In this document: positions 44,522 through 52,866 of the stretch, piece after piece
Numbering within the stretch: the first letter of the stretch is position 1
Layout: the number at the start of each line of letters is the position of its first letter
Assembly (NCBI GenBank): GCA_902768785.1
Contig: CACXMM010000020.1
Coordinates: forward strand, 23,344 to 87,343
DNA length: 64,000 nt
Direction of reading: 5' to 3'
Source of the DNA: an uncultured Prevotellaceae bacterium
GTDB lineage: Bacteria > Bacteroidota > Bacteroidia > Bacteroidales > Bacteroidaceae
Position numbers and translations under genes: made by a program
Notes under the pieces: model-generated
What the model was told of the DNA's origin: nothing
What the model saw: the letters and a program-made list of their open reading frames with translations, nothing else
Database searches by the model: none

Positions 44522-45057
44522 AACAAATGAGAATCGCATCAAACAAAAATTTCGACCGTCCGGTCGCAAAAACGCAAATCTGGAGAGGTTTAGTAAGATA
44601 CTGAAAACATGTACTTTAGCACAAAAACAACGTTCTCAGGAGACAAAAACACTGTTTTCGGGTGCCAAAAACGCCGTTTTCGGACGCAAAAACACTGTTT
44701 TTAGGTGGTAAAAACACCGTTTTTAGGAGTCAAAAACATAGTATTTGGGGTTCTAAAACATAGTATTTACGGTTCGGAAACATAGTGTTTATGTGAAGGA
44801 TAGTCATCTACGAGTCGTTCGGAACGGCGTTATCACCCTTTCCGACGGCATCTATCACTCATTCCGACGGCATCTATAGGGGGTAAAGTGACGGCGGAAT
44901 GACACTTAGAAACGTCAGGAACGACTCAAAGTAGCCTTTACTTGTCAAAAAAGTGCCCATCGGGGGGTGCAAAAAGGCTATTTCGCACCGAAATTTTCTC
45001 AATTGGAACCTTTTCGTGGAGGAAATTTTTACCAATTAATTTGACAATTTAACATAT
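44522..45057 (+). repeat. dispersed 22-bp-modular non-coding element, copy B
   Basis: Same element as 20765-21322 in the opposite orientation. Head GGTCGCAAAAACGC and GGTTTAGTAAG, then nine 22-bp units with core AAAACANNGTTTTT (44600-44796; one unit is 21), then other 22-bp modules: two copies of TTCCGACGGCATCTAT 22 bases apart (copy A has one), a single AGCCTTTACTT (copy A has three), and a shared AT-rich tail. It lies between porW and porX and points at porX. Outside it, 44347-44521 holds a small CCCCT-CTA-AGGGG hairpin (44401-44413) and 45058-45219 an octamer-like CTCTGTGT tract. Confidence 0.9.
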
Positions 45058-45219
45058 AGACCAGTGACTGCGGTGTGTTTTGTGGAAACAAATGAGAATG
45101 GTTTTCTTCTAAGAAAAAAACTCTGTACCTCTGTGTCTCTGTGTTCAATTCTAAATAATTTGAATCCAAATCTATTCGCAAAAAAAGACTAAATGTGCTG
45201 ACAATTGAAGTTTTTGTTG

Positions 45220-45227
45220 TATTTTTG
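45220..45227 (+). promoter_or_regulatory. -7 box of porX
   Basis: TATTTTTG, 25 bases before the ATG at 45253. The upstream in-frame ATG at 45205 precedes this box and is therefore not used. Confidence 0.65.
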
Positions 45228-45252
45228 CAGAGACAAACGAAAGGACAACGAT

Positions 45253-46812
45253 ATGAGTAACGGACTATTGCTATGGGTTGACGATGAGATTGAGCTTCTC
45301 AAGGCCCACATCCTCTTCTTGGAAAAGAAAGGCTACGAGGTAGTGACCGTCAGCAACGGCACCGATGCCATCGAACAGTGCCGGCAGAAGACCTTCGACC
45401 TCATCCTGCTCGACGAGATGATGCCAGGCATCAGCGGACTGGAGACCCTGCAGGAGATCAAGACCATCCAGTCGGCCACACCCGTCGTGATGGTGACCAA
45501 GAGCGAGGAGGAAAACATCATGGACCAGGCCATCGGCTCGAAGATTGCCGACTATCTGATCAAACCCGTGAACCCCAGTCAGATCCTTCTCTCGCTAAAA
45601 AAGAATATCCACCGCAAGGAGATCGAGACGGTGGTGACCCAGAGCGGCTACCAGCAGAACTTCATGAATATCTCCATGCAGATAGACAACTGTACCAGCT
45701 GGAACGACTGGGTGGATGTCTATAAGACCCTGGTGCGCTGGGAACTGGAACTCAGCAGTACAGACAGTAGCATGACCGACATGCTGCACATGCAGAAGGA
45801 AGAGGCCAACAACGGATTTGCCAAGTTCGTCAAGAAGAACTACATGACATGGATAACCAACCGGGGAAAGAGCCAGCAGGATCCCCTGCTCTCCCCCGAC
45901 TTGTTCAAGAATGCCGTCTTCCCCCATCTCGACAAACAGGAAAAGGTGTTCCTGATCGTTATCGACAATTTCCGCTACGACCAGTGGCGCATCCTGTCAC
46001 AGGAGATCGGTGACCTGTTCGACATCGAGGAACAGTTGTATATGAGCATCCTGCCCACCGCCACACAGTATGCACGGAATGCCATCTTCAGCGGACTCAT
46101 GCCCAACAAGATTGCCGAGATGTTCCCCGAACTGTGGGTCGATGAGGACGAGGAGGAAGGGAAGAACCTGAATGAAGGACCGCTCATCCAGACCCTCTTC
46201 GACCGCTACCGCCGCAAGAACACCTTCTCCTATCATAAGGTGAACGACTCGACTGCCGGCGACCGCTTCCTGCAACAGCTGAACAACCTGCAGCACAACG
46301 ACCTCAACGTGCTCGTGGTGAACTTCATCGACATGCTCAGTCATGCACGTACCGAATCAAAGATGGTGCGTGAACTGGCAAACAGTGAGAGTGCTTTCCG
46401 CAGCATCACCCTCAGCTGGTTCCGCCACAGTATCCTCGCAGAGCTCTTCCGCCAGCTGGCACAGAGCAACTACACGGTGGTCATCACCACCGACCACGGC
46501 AGCATCCGCACCGACAAACCCATCAAGATTATCGGTGACAGGAATACGAATACGAACCTGAGGTATAAGCTGGGGAAGAACCTGAACTACAATCCCAAGG
46601 AGGTGTTCGTCATCAAGGATCCGCTCCAGGCGTTCCTACCGGCACCGAACCTCTCCACCAGCTATGTCTTTGCCACGGGAAACACGTTCTTCGCCTATCC
46701 GAACAACTATAACTACTACGTGAGTTATTACAAAGACACCTTCCAGCATGGGGGCATCTCCATGGAGGAAATGCTCGTACCACTGGTCACCATGAGACCA
46801 CGAAGGAGGTAA
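45253..46812 (+). CDS. porX: T9SS response regulator PorX (receiver plus PglZ domain)
   Basis: A 519-aa cytoplasmic protein. Residues 1-125 are a receiver domain: acidic Asp10 and Asp11 in LLWVDDEIE, phospho-acceptor Asp54 in LILLDEMMPG, and the conserved Lys in IADYLIKPV. A linker of about 80 residues leads to a PglZ phosphatase-like domain (VFLIVIDNFRYDQWRILSQE, ATQYARNAIFSGLMP, LVVNFIDMLSH, VVITTDHGSIRTDKP). This is the known PorX architecture; PorX works with PorY and SigP to control T9SS genes. It is 900 bases after porW with element B between them. Confidence 0.96.
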   Translation: MSNGLLLWVDDEIELLKAHILFLEKKGYEVVTVSNGTDAIEQCRQKTFDLILLDEMMPGISGLETLQEIKTIQSATPVVMVTKSEEENIMDQAIGSKIADYLIKPVNPSQILLSLKKNIHRKEIETVVTQSGYQQNFMNISMQIDNCTSWNDWVDVYKTLVRWELELSSTDSSMTDMLHMQKEEANNGFAKFVKKNYMTWITNRGKSQQDPLLSPDLFKNAVFPHLDKQEKVFLIVIDNFRYDQWRILSQEIGDLFDIEEQLYMSILPTATQYARNAIFSGLMPNKIAEMFPELWVDEDEEEGKNLNEGPLIQTLFDRYRRKNTFSYHKVNDSTAGDRFLQQLNNLQHNDLNVLVVNFIDMLSHARTESKMVRELANSESAFRSITLSWFRHSILAELFRQLAQSNYTVVITTDHGSIRTDKPIKIIGDRNTNTNLRYKLGKNLNYNPKEVFVIKDPLQAFLPAPNLSTSYVFATGNTFFAYPNNYNYYVSYYKDTFQHGGISMEEMLVPLVTMRPRRR

Positions 46813-46838
46813 GAGCCCACCAAGGGAGCCCACCCCGA

Positions 46839-46855
46839 CCCTCCCAAAGGGAGGG
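46839..46855. terminator. G/C-rich hairpin after porX
   Basis: CCCTCCC-AAA-GGGAGGG, a perfect 7-bp stem, 27 bases past the porX stop. It is preceded by CCCACCCC. Similar hairpins occur at 44401 and 61360. Confidence 0.6.
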
Positions 46856-46932
46856 AGAAAGATCCAAGTGATTAGGTATTCGTCTAATTCATAGAGATTA
46901 AGCTGATGGACAAATATAGTTTATATATTAAA

Positions 46933-47124
46933 CACAGAGACACAGAGACTCAGAGGTCTTATGCAAAGGTAAAAAAACTCTGTACGTCTGAGTCTATGTG
47001 TTCAATCAATCTGATAAGAAGATTTTGATGAGAAAGTAATTCGTCTAATTCGTCTAATTCGTAGAGGAGAAATGGGACCCCAGTAGTAATCATAAAGTTC
47101 AAAGTTCAATGTTCAAAGTTCAAA
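46933..47124. repeat. intergenic cluster of 7-, 8- and 9-mer repeats before tsaE
   Basis: In this 320-base gap (46813-47133): three 8-mers CACAGAGA/CTCAGAGG at 46933-46956, three 9-mers ATTCGTCTA at 47039-47065, and four heptamers GTTCAA[AT] at 47097-47124, ten bases before the tsaE ATG. An isolated ATTCGTCTA also occurs near 46878. No gene is seen here. Confidence 0.85.
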
Positions 47125-47133
47125 GATAAAAGT

Positions 47134-47652
47134 ATGGAAATTAAGATACAGGATATTCAGCATATCAGCGAGGCAGCGCGTACCTTTATTGAGCACATGC
47201 CTGCGGGCACCGTCTATGCCTTCTACGGAAAGATGGGAGCGGGCAAGACCACGTTCATCAAGGCTCTCTGTGAGGAACTGGGAGTGGAAGATGTCATCAC
47301 CTCCCCCACCTTCGCCATTGTCAATGAATATACAATAGAGGAGGAAGGAGGAAGGAGAAAGGAGGAAGGAGAAAGGAGAAAGGAGGAAGGAGAAAGGAGA
47401 AAGGAGGAAGGAGAAAGGAGAAAGGAGGAAGGAGGAAGGACGAAAGAGGAAGGACGAAGCATCTATCACTTCGACTTCTACCGCATCAAGAAACTCGAAG
47501 AGGTGTATGACATGGGGTTCGAGGACTATTTCTACAGCGGGAACCTATGCTTCATCGAATGGCCAGAGCTGGTGGAAGAGATACTGCCTGAGGATGCCGT
47601 GCGTGTCACCATCGAAGAAGGTGAGGACGGCTGTCGCCTCATCAGGTTCTGA
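47134..47652 (+). CDS. tsaE: tRNA threonylcarbamoyladenosine biosynthesis ATPase TsaE
   Basis: A 172-aa protein, about 40 longer than usual. The P-loop GKMGAGKTT (residues 32-40), the [11 protein letters not shown] block, YHFDFYRI, and [18 protein letters not shown] are all present. TsaE works with TsaB and TsaD to make t6A37 on tRNAs that read ANN codons; it is generally essential. Residues 69-108 are a Glu/Arg/Lys/Gly 7-residue repeat encoded by 17 tandem heptamers. They lie exactly in the turn between NEY and YHFD, where normal proteins have a few residues, so the fold is likely kept. Confidence 0.95.
   Translation: MEIKIQDIQHISEAARTFIEHMPAGTVYAFYGKMGAGKTTFIKALCEELGVEDVITSPTFAIVNEYTIEEEGGRRKEEGERRKEEGERRKEEGERRKEEGGRTKEEGRSIYHFDFYRIKKLEEVYDMGFEDYFYSGNLCFIEWPELVEEILPEDAVRVTIEEGEDGCRLIRF
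47341..47459. repeat. heptamer tandem array inside tsaE
   Basis: Seventeen 7-base units, consensus GAGRAAG, with GACGAAG and GACGAAA near the end. Purine-only over most of its length. Confidence 0.97.
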
Positions 47653-47663
47653 ATAATAAAAAT

Positions 47664-47862
47664 AAAAGAGGGTGTGTCAAAAAGAGTTGCTAATCGCCCT
47701 TTGGGCGAGAATTGAAAATCGCCGCTTTAGGGGAAGGCAAATCATACAAAATCAAAACAAATCTAACACATTAAATGTTGAAACACAGAGTGATAGATTT
47801 TGTTAAGATTTGGAGGATTTCTGCGCGAAGCGCACTCTCCCAATTATGACACACCCTCTTTT
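47664..47862. mobile_element. 199-bp foldback element with 16-bp terminal inverted repeats (MITE-like)
   Basis: Ends AAAAGAGGGTGTGTCA and TGACACACCCTCTTTT are perfect inverted repeats. Inside lie the hairpins CGCCCTTTGGGCG near the left end and GCGCGAAGCGC near the right end, and an inner inverted pair (CAAATC-ACAAAATC against GATTTTGTTAAGATTTGG). No protein is encoded. A degenerate copy of the interior lies in the broken rpn gene (16083-16222). The ends resemble insertion-sequence ends, so a MITE moved by an IS transposase is likely. It also separates the convergent tsaE and trxA genes and may terminate both. Confidence 0.8.
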
Positions 47863-47865
47863 GTT

Positions 47866-48180
47866 TTACAGCAGGGCTTCGAATTTCTCCTGAATCTTGG
47901 CCTTGGTGGCAGCACCCACCATCTTATCCACCACCTCACCGTTCTTGAAGAACAGGATGGTGGGGATGTTGCGGATACCAAAGTCCATGGCGATGTCATC
48001 GTTCTCCTCGACATCGCACTTGCCCACCACGATCTTACCGTCGTACTGCTCTGCCAATTCGGCAATGATCGGAGCAATCATACGACAGGGACCGCACCAG
48101 GTTGCCCAGAAATCCACCACTAACGGCATGTCACCGCTTTTCAAGCTCTCAAAGTTCTCGGTTGTAACTGTTACTTCCAT
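47866..48180 (-). CDS. trxA: thioredoxin
   Basis: A 104-aa cytoplasmic redox protein. VVDFWATWCGPCRMIAP holds the catalytic Cys29 and Cys32, and NIPTILFFKNGEVVDKMVGA includes the cis-Pro. It reduces disulphides in target proteins. It lies 76 bases after dnaE in the same direction with no obvious promoter of its own in the gap, and its stop is only 3 bases from the foldback element. Confidence 0.98.
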   Translation of the reverse strand: MEVTVTTENFESLKSGDMPLVVDFWATWCGPCRMIAPIIAELAEQYDGKIVVGKCDVEENDDIAMDFGIRNIPTILFFKNGEVVDKMVGAATKAKIQEKFEALL

Positions 48181-48256
48181 TGTTTATAAGTTTATTTGGT
48201 TAATAATGAGTTTCTAACAAAAACCATGCCATTGCCTTCCTGACTCTTTCCACCGG

Positions 48257-51200
48257 CTAATTGATTTTGTAGTTCATCCCTTCGGTGGAATGGATGAAGT
48301 TGATCAGGTCGCGCTGGATATTGATCGAACGGTTCCGACTGCGTAAGGTAATCGGCCTCTTAGTCTCCGTATCAAGGATCTGGATATAGAGCTGTGTCTT
48401 TCCCGGACTGTCTTCGATCAGCGTGGTCAGATCGGTCACGAGGGTGTCATCCAAGGAATCGGAGTCGATGGTAATCGTGATCTTCTCGATGTCCTGTTCC
48501 TTGACGGTCTGCAGATACTGGATATCATTGATCTGGAAATTGTAGTAGTTGCTGTTAAACTTCCCAGGGGTGCACTTCGCCTTGATGAAGATGGTGCAGC
48601 CTTCGGACAGCATGCCCTGCCAGCGTCCCCATTCCTCACCGAAGACCGCCAGTTCACCGCTGCTCTCGAAGTCCTCGATGGTGACGATGCCGAATTTCTT
48701 TCCATTCTTTCCGTAGCGTTCTTTCACACCAGTGACGATACCGCCCACGAGGATCTCTTCCTTCTTCGACAGTTCTGCCTTGTCATCGAGTTCGTCGCAA
48801 TGCGTGTTACACAGTCCGTTCAGCACCACCGAGAACTCATCCAGCGGATGGGCAGAGATGTAGATACCCACCAGTTCACGTTCCTTGTTCAGGCGTTCAA
48901 TGGCACTCCACTGCTCAGCGGCAGGGGCTGGCGGTGTAGCCAGTTCGACGGCATCCATCCCCCCGAAGAGCGAATTCTGGTTCATCTGCTGCTCATTCTG
49001 ATAGGCTGTACCATAGCGGAAGAGGGAGTCGAGGAATACATCCCCTTTGCTGTTCGTGGCAAAATACTGCTCACGTTTCAGTCCGAAGCTGTCGAAGCCG
49101 CCACTCAGGGCCAGACTCTCGAAGCATTTCCTGTTACAGTTTGAGAAATTCACCCGCTGATAGACATCATAGATCGACTTGTAAGGACCGTTCTTCTCTC
49201 GCTCAAGGATGATGGCATCGGCAGCCGTACCACCCATGCCCTTGATGGCAGCCAGTCCGAAACGGATCTCACCATGGCTGTTTACACTGAACTTCTGACG
49301 GCTCTCGTTGACATCGGGTCCCAGCGTTCGGATGCCCATGGCACGGCATTCATCCATCAGTTTCGTCACCTCAGTGATATTCTCCAGGTTACGGCTCATC
49401 ACGGCAGCCATATACTCAGCAGGGTAATGGGCTTTCAGGTAAGCCGTCTGATAGGCCACCCAGGAGTAGCAGGTAGCATGACTTTTATTGAACGCATACG
49501 AGGCGAACTTCTTCCAGTCCTCCCAGATCTTGTTCAGCACTGCCTTGTCGTGCCCGTTCTTCTGTCCTCCTTCATAGAACAACACCTCCAGCTTCTCCAT
49601 CTCGGCGATCTTCTTCTTTCCCATGGCCTTCCGCAGGGAGTCAGACTGTCCACGAGTGAAGTTAGCCAATTGTCGGGAGAGGAGCATCACCTGCTCCTGA
49701 TACACTGTGATGCCATAGGTATCCTTGAGGTATTTCTCCATGCAGGGGATATCGTACTTGATCTTCGAGGGATCTCTCTTTCGTGCAATGAAATCGGGGA
49801 TATAGTCCATAGGACCTGGACGGTAGAGGGCATTCATGGCGATGAGGTCCTCGAACACGGTGGGCTGCAGCTCACGCAGGTATTTCTGCATACCTGCCGA
49901 TTCAAACTGGAAGGTACCCACGGTGCGTCCCTGTCGGTAGAGCTGATAGGTGAGGTCGTCGTCGATGGGGATATGATCGAGGTCGATGACCTTACCCGTC
50001 GAGAGACGGATATTCTCCACGGCCTCCTTCAAGATCGAGAGGGTTTTCAGTCCGAGGAAGTCCATCTTGATCAGTCCTGTTGACTCAATCACATGACCGT
50101 CGTATTGTGTACAGTGCAGCTTGTGTCCAGGGTCGGATTTGTCTTCTGCCACCGACACGGGCACCCAGTCGCTGATAGGGTCGCGACAGATGATGAAGCC
50201 ACAGGCATGGATACCCGTACCACGCACCGTCCCCTCCAGCATCTTGGCATACATAATGGTGTTGCGCAACCGTTCATCTTCAGACACCTCGGCATCGCGG
50301 AGCTCGGGTACGCACTTGATGGCATTGGGGAGATTCATCTTCAGACCATCGGGCAGACGGTCAGGAATCTGCTTACACAGATGGTTCACCACATCGAGCG
50401 GTACTTTCTCCACACGCGCCACATCCTTGATGGAGTTCTTCGTGGCCATCGTACCGTAGGTGATGATATGGGCACAGTTGTCGTGCCCGTACTTGTCTTC
50501 CACCCATTCGAGCACCCTACCGCGACCGTCATCATCGAAGTCGGTATCGATATCAGGCAAGGAGATACGGTCGGGATTGAGGAAACGCTCGAACAGCAGA
50601 TCGTATTTGATGGGGTCAATCTTGGTAATTCCCAAACAATAGGCCACCACACTACCGGCCGCGGATCCACGTCCCGGTCCTACCATCACCCCTAACTCCT
50701 TTTGTGCAGAGTTGATGAAGTCCTGCACGATAAGGAAGTAACCGGGGAATCCCATGGTCTTCATGATATGGAGCTCGAACCGTACACGCTCATCCACCTC
50801 GTCGGGGAGGGGGTCGCCATAGCGCTGTCTGGCACCTTCGTAGGCCAGCTTACCCAAATAGTCGGCCTCGAACTTGATACGGTACAGCTTGTCGATGCCA
50901 CCGAGTTTCTTGATCTTCTTCTCTCCTTCTTCCCTTGGCAACGGGTTCTCGCCATTCTCATCGGAGGTGAACTCCTGGAAAAGCTCTTCGGGCGTGATGC
51001 GCTGCCGGTATTGCTCCTCCGTACCGAACGACTCAGGGATGGGGAAGAAGGGCATGATGGGTGCATGCTCGATATCGTAGGTCTCCACCTTATTTAATAT
51101 CTCCACGGTATTGGCCATCGCCTCGGGCACATCATGGAAAATATCCCACATCTCCTCCTTGGTCTTGAACCACTCTTGTTTGGAATAGAGCATACGGGTG

Positions 51201-51964
51201 GGATCATCGAGATCCTTTCCCGTTGACAGACAGAGCAGATGGTCGTGAGCCTCAGCATTCTCCTGATCCACGAAATGGGCATCGTTGGTGCACACCAGCT
51301 TGATGCCATACTCATGTGCCAATTCAATGAGCACTTTGTTGGCTTGCTGCTGCAAAGGATAGGTCTCGCGGTTGGCCCGCAGATTGGGATCCTTCACCTC
51401 ATGGCGCTGTAGCTCCAGGTAATAGTCGTCGCCGAAGACACGCTGATGCCATTCTATGGCCTCACGAGCACCGGCAATGTCACCTTTCAGGATCTTCGCG
51501 GGCACCTCTCCTGCGATACAGGCGGAGCAGACAATCAGGTCTTCGTGGTATTTCTCCAGATCGGCACGATCGGTACGGGGACGCATGTAATAGCCATCGA
51601 CCCACGAACGGCTCACCAGCTTGATCAGGTTCTTATAACCATGATAGTTCTTCGCCAGAACGATGAGGTGATAACCACCCATGTCAGACTTATCCGAGCG
51701 ATGCGACTTATCACCGTTGCGGGCTACATACATCTCACATCCGAAGATCGGCTTGAAGGGTTCCTTTCCCTGATCCTTCAGCTTCCCGTTCACCTTATTG
51801 CAATAGTCGAAGAACTCCTTGATGCCGAACATATCACCATGATCGGTGATGGCCATGCCACGCATGCCGTTACCAACAGCCTTATCCACCAGCTTGGGGA
51901 TACTCGACTGTCCGTCAAGAATCGAATAATAGGTATGTACATGCAAATGTACGAAATCTTCCAT
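48257..51964 (-). CDS. dnaE: DNA polymerase III alpha subunit
   Basis: A 1235-aa replicative polymerase. The N-terminal PHP domain is present (FVHLHVHTYYSILDGQSSIP, GMAITDHGDMFGIKEF). The palm has MVGPGRGSAAGSVVAYCLGI and the catalytic acid block DIDTDFDDDGRGRVLEWV. The fingers follow (YRPGPMDYIPDFIARKRDPS, QEQVMLLSRQLANFTRGQSD), then a helix-hairpin-helix region and an OB domain (VGGIVTGVKERYGKNGKKFG). The length and order match DnaE. A strong promoter lies 26 bases upstream of the ATG. Confidence 0.98.
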   Translation of the reverse strand: MEDFVHLHVHTYYSILDGQSSIPKLVDKAVGNGMRGMAITDHGDMFGIKEFFDYCNKVNGKLKDQGKEPFKPIFGCEMYVARNGDKSHRSDKSDMGGYHLIVLAKNYHGYKNLIKLVSRSWVDGYYMRPRTDRADLEKYHEDLIVCSACIAGEVPAKILKGDIAGAREAIEWHQRVFGDDYYLELQRHEVKDPNLRANRETYPLQQQANKVLIELAHEYGIKLVCTNDAHFVDQENAEAHDHLLCLSTGKDLDDPTRMLYSKQEWFKTKEEMWDIFHDVPEAMANTVEILNKVETYDIEHAPIMPFFPIPESFGTEEQYRQRITPEELFQEFTSDENGENPLPREEGEKKIKKLGGIDKLYRIKFEADYLGKLAYEGARQRYGDPLPDEVDERVRFELHIMKTMGFPGYFLIVQDFINSAQKELGVMVGPGRGSAAGSVVAYCLGITKIDPIKYDLLFERFLNPDRISLPDIDTDFDDDGRGRVLEWVEDKYGHDNCAHIITYGTMATKNSIKDVARVEKVPLDVVNHLCKQIPDRLPDGLKMNLPNAIKCVPELRDAEVSEDERLRNTIMYAKMLEGTVRGTGIHACGFIICRDPISDWVPVSVAEDKSDPGHKLHCTQYDGHVIESTGLIKMDFLGLKTLSILKEAVENIRLSTGKVIDLDHIPIDDDLTYQLYRQGRTVGTFQFESAGMQKYLRELQPTVFEDLIAMNALYRPGPMDYIPDFIARKRDPSKIKYDIPCMEKYLKDTYGITVYQEQVMLLSRQLANFTRGQSDSLRKAMGKKKIAEMEKLEVLFYEGGQKNGHDKAVLNKIWEDWKKFASYAFNKSHATCYSWVAYQTAYLKAHYPAEYMAAVMSRNLENITEVTKLMDECRAMGIRTLGPDVNESRQKFSVNSHGEIRFGLAAIKGMGGTAADAIILEREKNGPYKSIYDVYQRVNFSNCNRKCFESLALSGGFDSFGLKREQYFATNSKGDVFLDSLFRYGTAYQNEQQMNQNSLFGGMDAVELATPPAPAAEQWSAIERLNKERELVGIYISAHPLDEFSVVLNGLCNTHCDELDDKAELSKKEEILVGGIVTGVKERYGKNGKKFGIVTIEDFESSGELAVFGEEWGRWQGMLSEGCTIFIKAKCTPGKFNSNYYNFQINDIQYLQTVKEQDIEKITITIDSDSLDDTLVTDLTTLIEDSPGKTQLYIQILDTETKRPITLRSRNRSINIQRDLINFIHSTEGMNYKIN

Positions 51965-51989
51965 TACCAGAGTATTTATGTTTTGTGGA

Positions 51990-52020
51990 CAAAGTTACTT
52001 CAATTTCCGCATATAACAAA
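51990..52020 (-). promoter_or_regulatory. promoter of dnaE
   Basis: Minus-strand TTTG, 19-base spacer, TAACTTTG: a full consensus match. Confidence 0.85.
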
Positions 52021-52037
52021 ATCTAAACACGAAATTC

Positions 52038-52069
52038 ATTGCGCATATCAAATATTTTTATTACCTTTG
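52038..52069 (+). promoter_or_regulatory. promoter of psd
   Basis: ATTG, 20-base spacer, TACCTTTG, 27 bases before the psd ATG. It is divergent from the dnaE promoter. Confidence 0.75.
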
Positions 52070-52096
52070 CACCCGGTTTGATAACCGCAGACTACT

Positions 52097-52789
52097 ATGG
52101 GTGATAGAATTAAAAGAATCAAGAATATCAGACTGCACCGCGAGGGAACAAACACCTTGTTCTATGTAGGCATCGGCATCGTTGCCATTGGTGCCCTGTT
52201 GTGGTATCTGTCTGGTAACAGCTTTATCTTCAATGTTTATGTCGTGATCATGGCCATAGCCTATTGTGTGATGATCAACTTCTTCCGTTGTCCTATCCGT
52301 TATTTCAATGGCGAGACCAAAAACATTGTCGTGGCTCCTGCCGACGGCCGTGTCGTGGTTGTTGAAGAAGTGGTGGAAGATGAGTATTTCCACAACAAGC
52401 GATTGATGGTGAGTATTTTCATGAGTCTTTTCAACGTGCATGCCAACTGGTTCCCCGTTGACGGAAAGGTGAAGTTCGTGAAGCATTTCAACGGGAATTT
52501 CCATAAGGCATGGCTTCCCAAAGCCAGTGAGGAGAACGAGCATGCCGACATTATGTTAGAGACCGACGACGGTCAGGAGATCCTGTGTCGCCAGATTGCC
52601 GGAGCCGTGGCCCGCCGCATCGTCACCTATGCCAAGGACGAGGAAGACTGTTACATCGATGAGCATCTCGGATTTATCAAGTTCGGATCCCGCGTGGATG
52701 TCTATCTCCCCTTAGGTTCTGAGGTCTGCGTGAAGATGGGACAAAGCACCACTGGCGACCAGACGGTAATAGCCAAGCTGAAGAATTGA
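52097..52789 (+). CDS. psd: phosphatidylserine decarboxylase proenzyme
   Basis: A 230-aa inner-membrane enzyme that turns phosphatidylserine into phosphatidylethanolamine. Two N-terminal helices ([39 protein letters not shown]) are followed by the catalytic part: [35 protein letters not shown] and [13 protein letters not shown]. Self-cleavage between Gly197 and Ser198 in F-G-S-R is expected to make the pyruvoyl group; this is the short, archaeal-like form common in Bacteroidota. The next gene pssA makes its substrate. Confidence 0.96.
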   Translation: MGDRIKRIKNIRLHREGTNTLFYVGIGIVAIGALLWYLSGNSFIFNVYVVIMAIAYCVMINFFRCPIRYFNGETKNIVVAPADGRVVVVEEVVEDEYFHNKRLMVSIFMSLFNVHANWFPVDGKVKFVKHFNGNFHKAWLPKASEENEHADIMLETDDGQEILCRQIAGAVARRIVTYAKDEEDCYIDEHLGFIKFGSRVDVYLPLGSEVCVKMGQSTTGDQTVIAKLKN

Positions 52790-52865
52790 AGAATTGAAAA
52801 ATTGAAGAATTGAAGGATCAAAGTTCAAAGTTCAAAGATCAAAGTTCAATGTTCAAAGATCAAAG
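52785..52865. repeat. octamer array that turns into a heptamer array between psd and pssA
   Basis: Four 8-mers ATTGAA[GA][AG] (52785-52816), the first holding the psd stop, run directly into seven heptamers [AT]TCAA[AT]G (52817-52865). One base later comes the pssA ATG. Confidence 0.95.
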
Positions 52866-52866
52866 T

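Noticed and set aside
44600-44796. CRISPR array or integron attC sites
   Set aside because: The palindromic units are adjacent and only 22 bases long, too short for repeat plus spacer or for attC, and there is no integrase or cas gene nearby.
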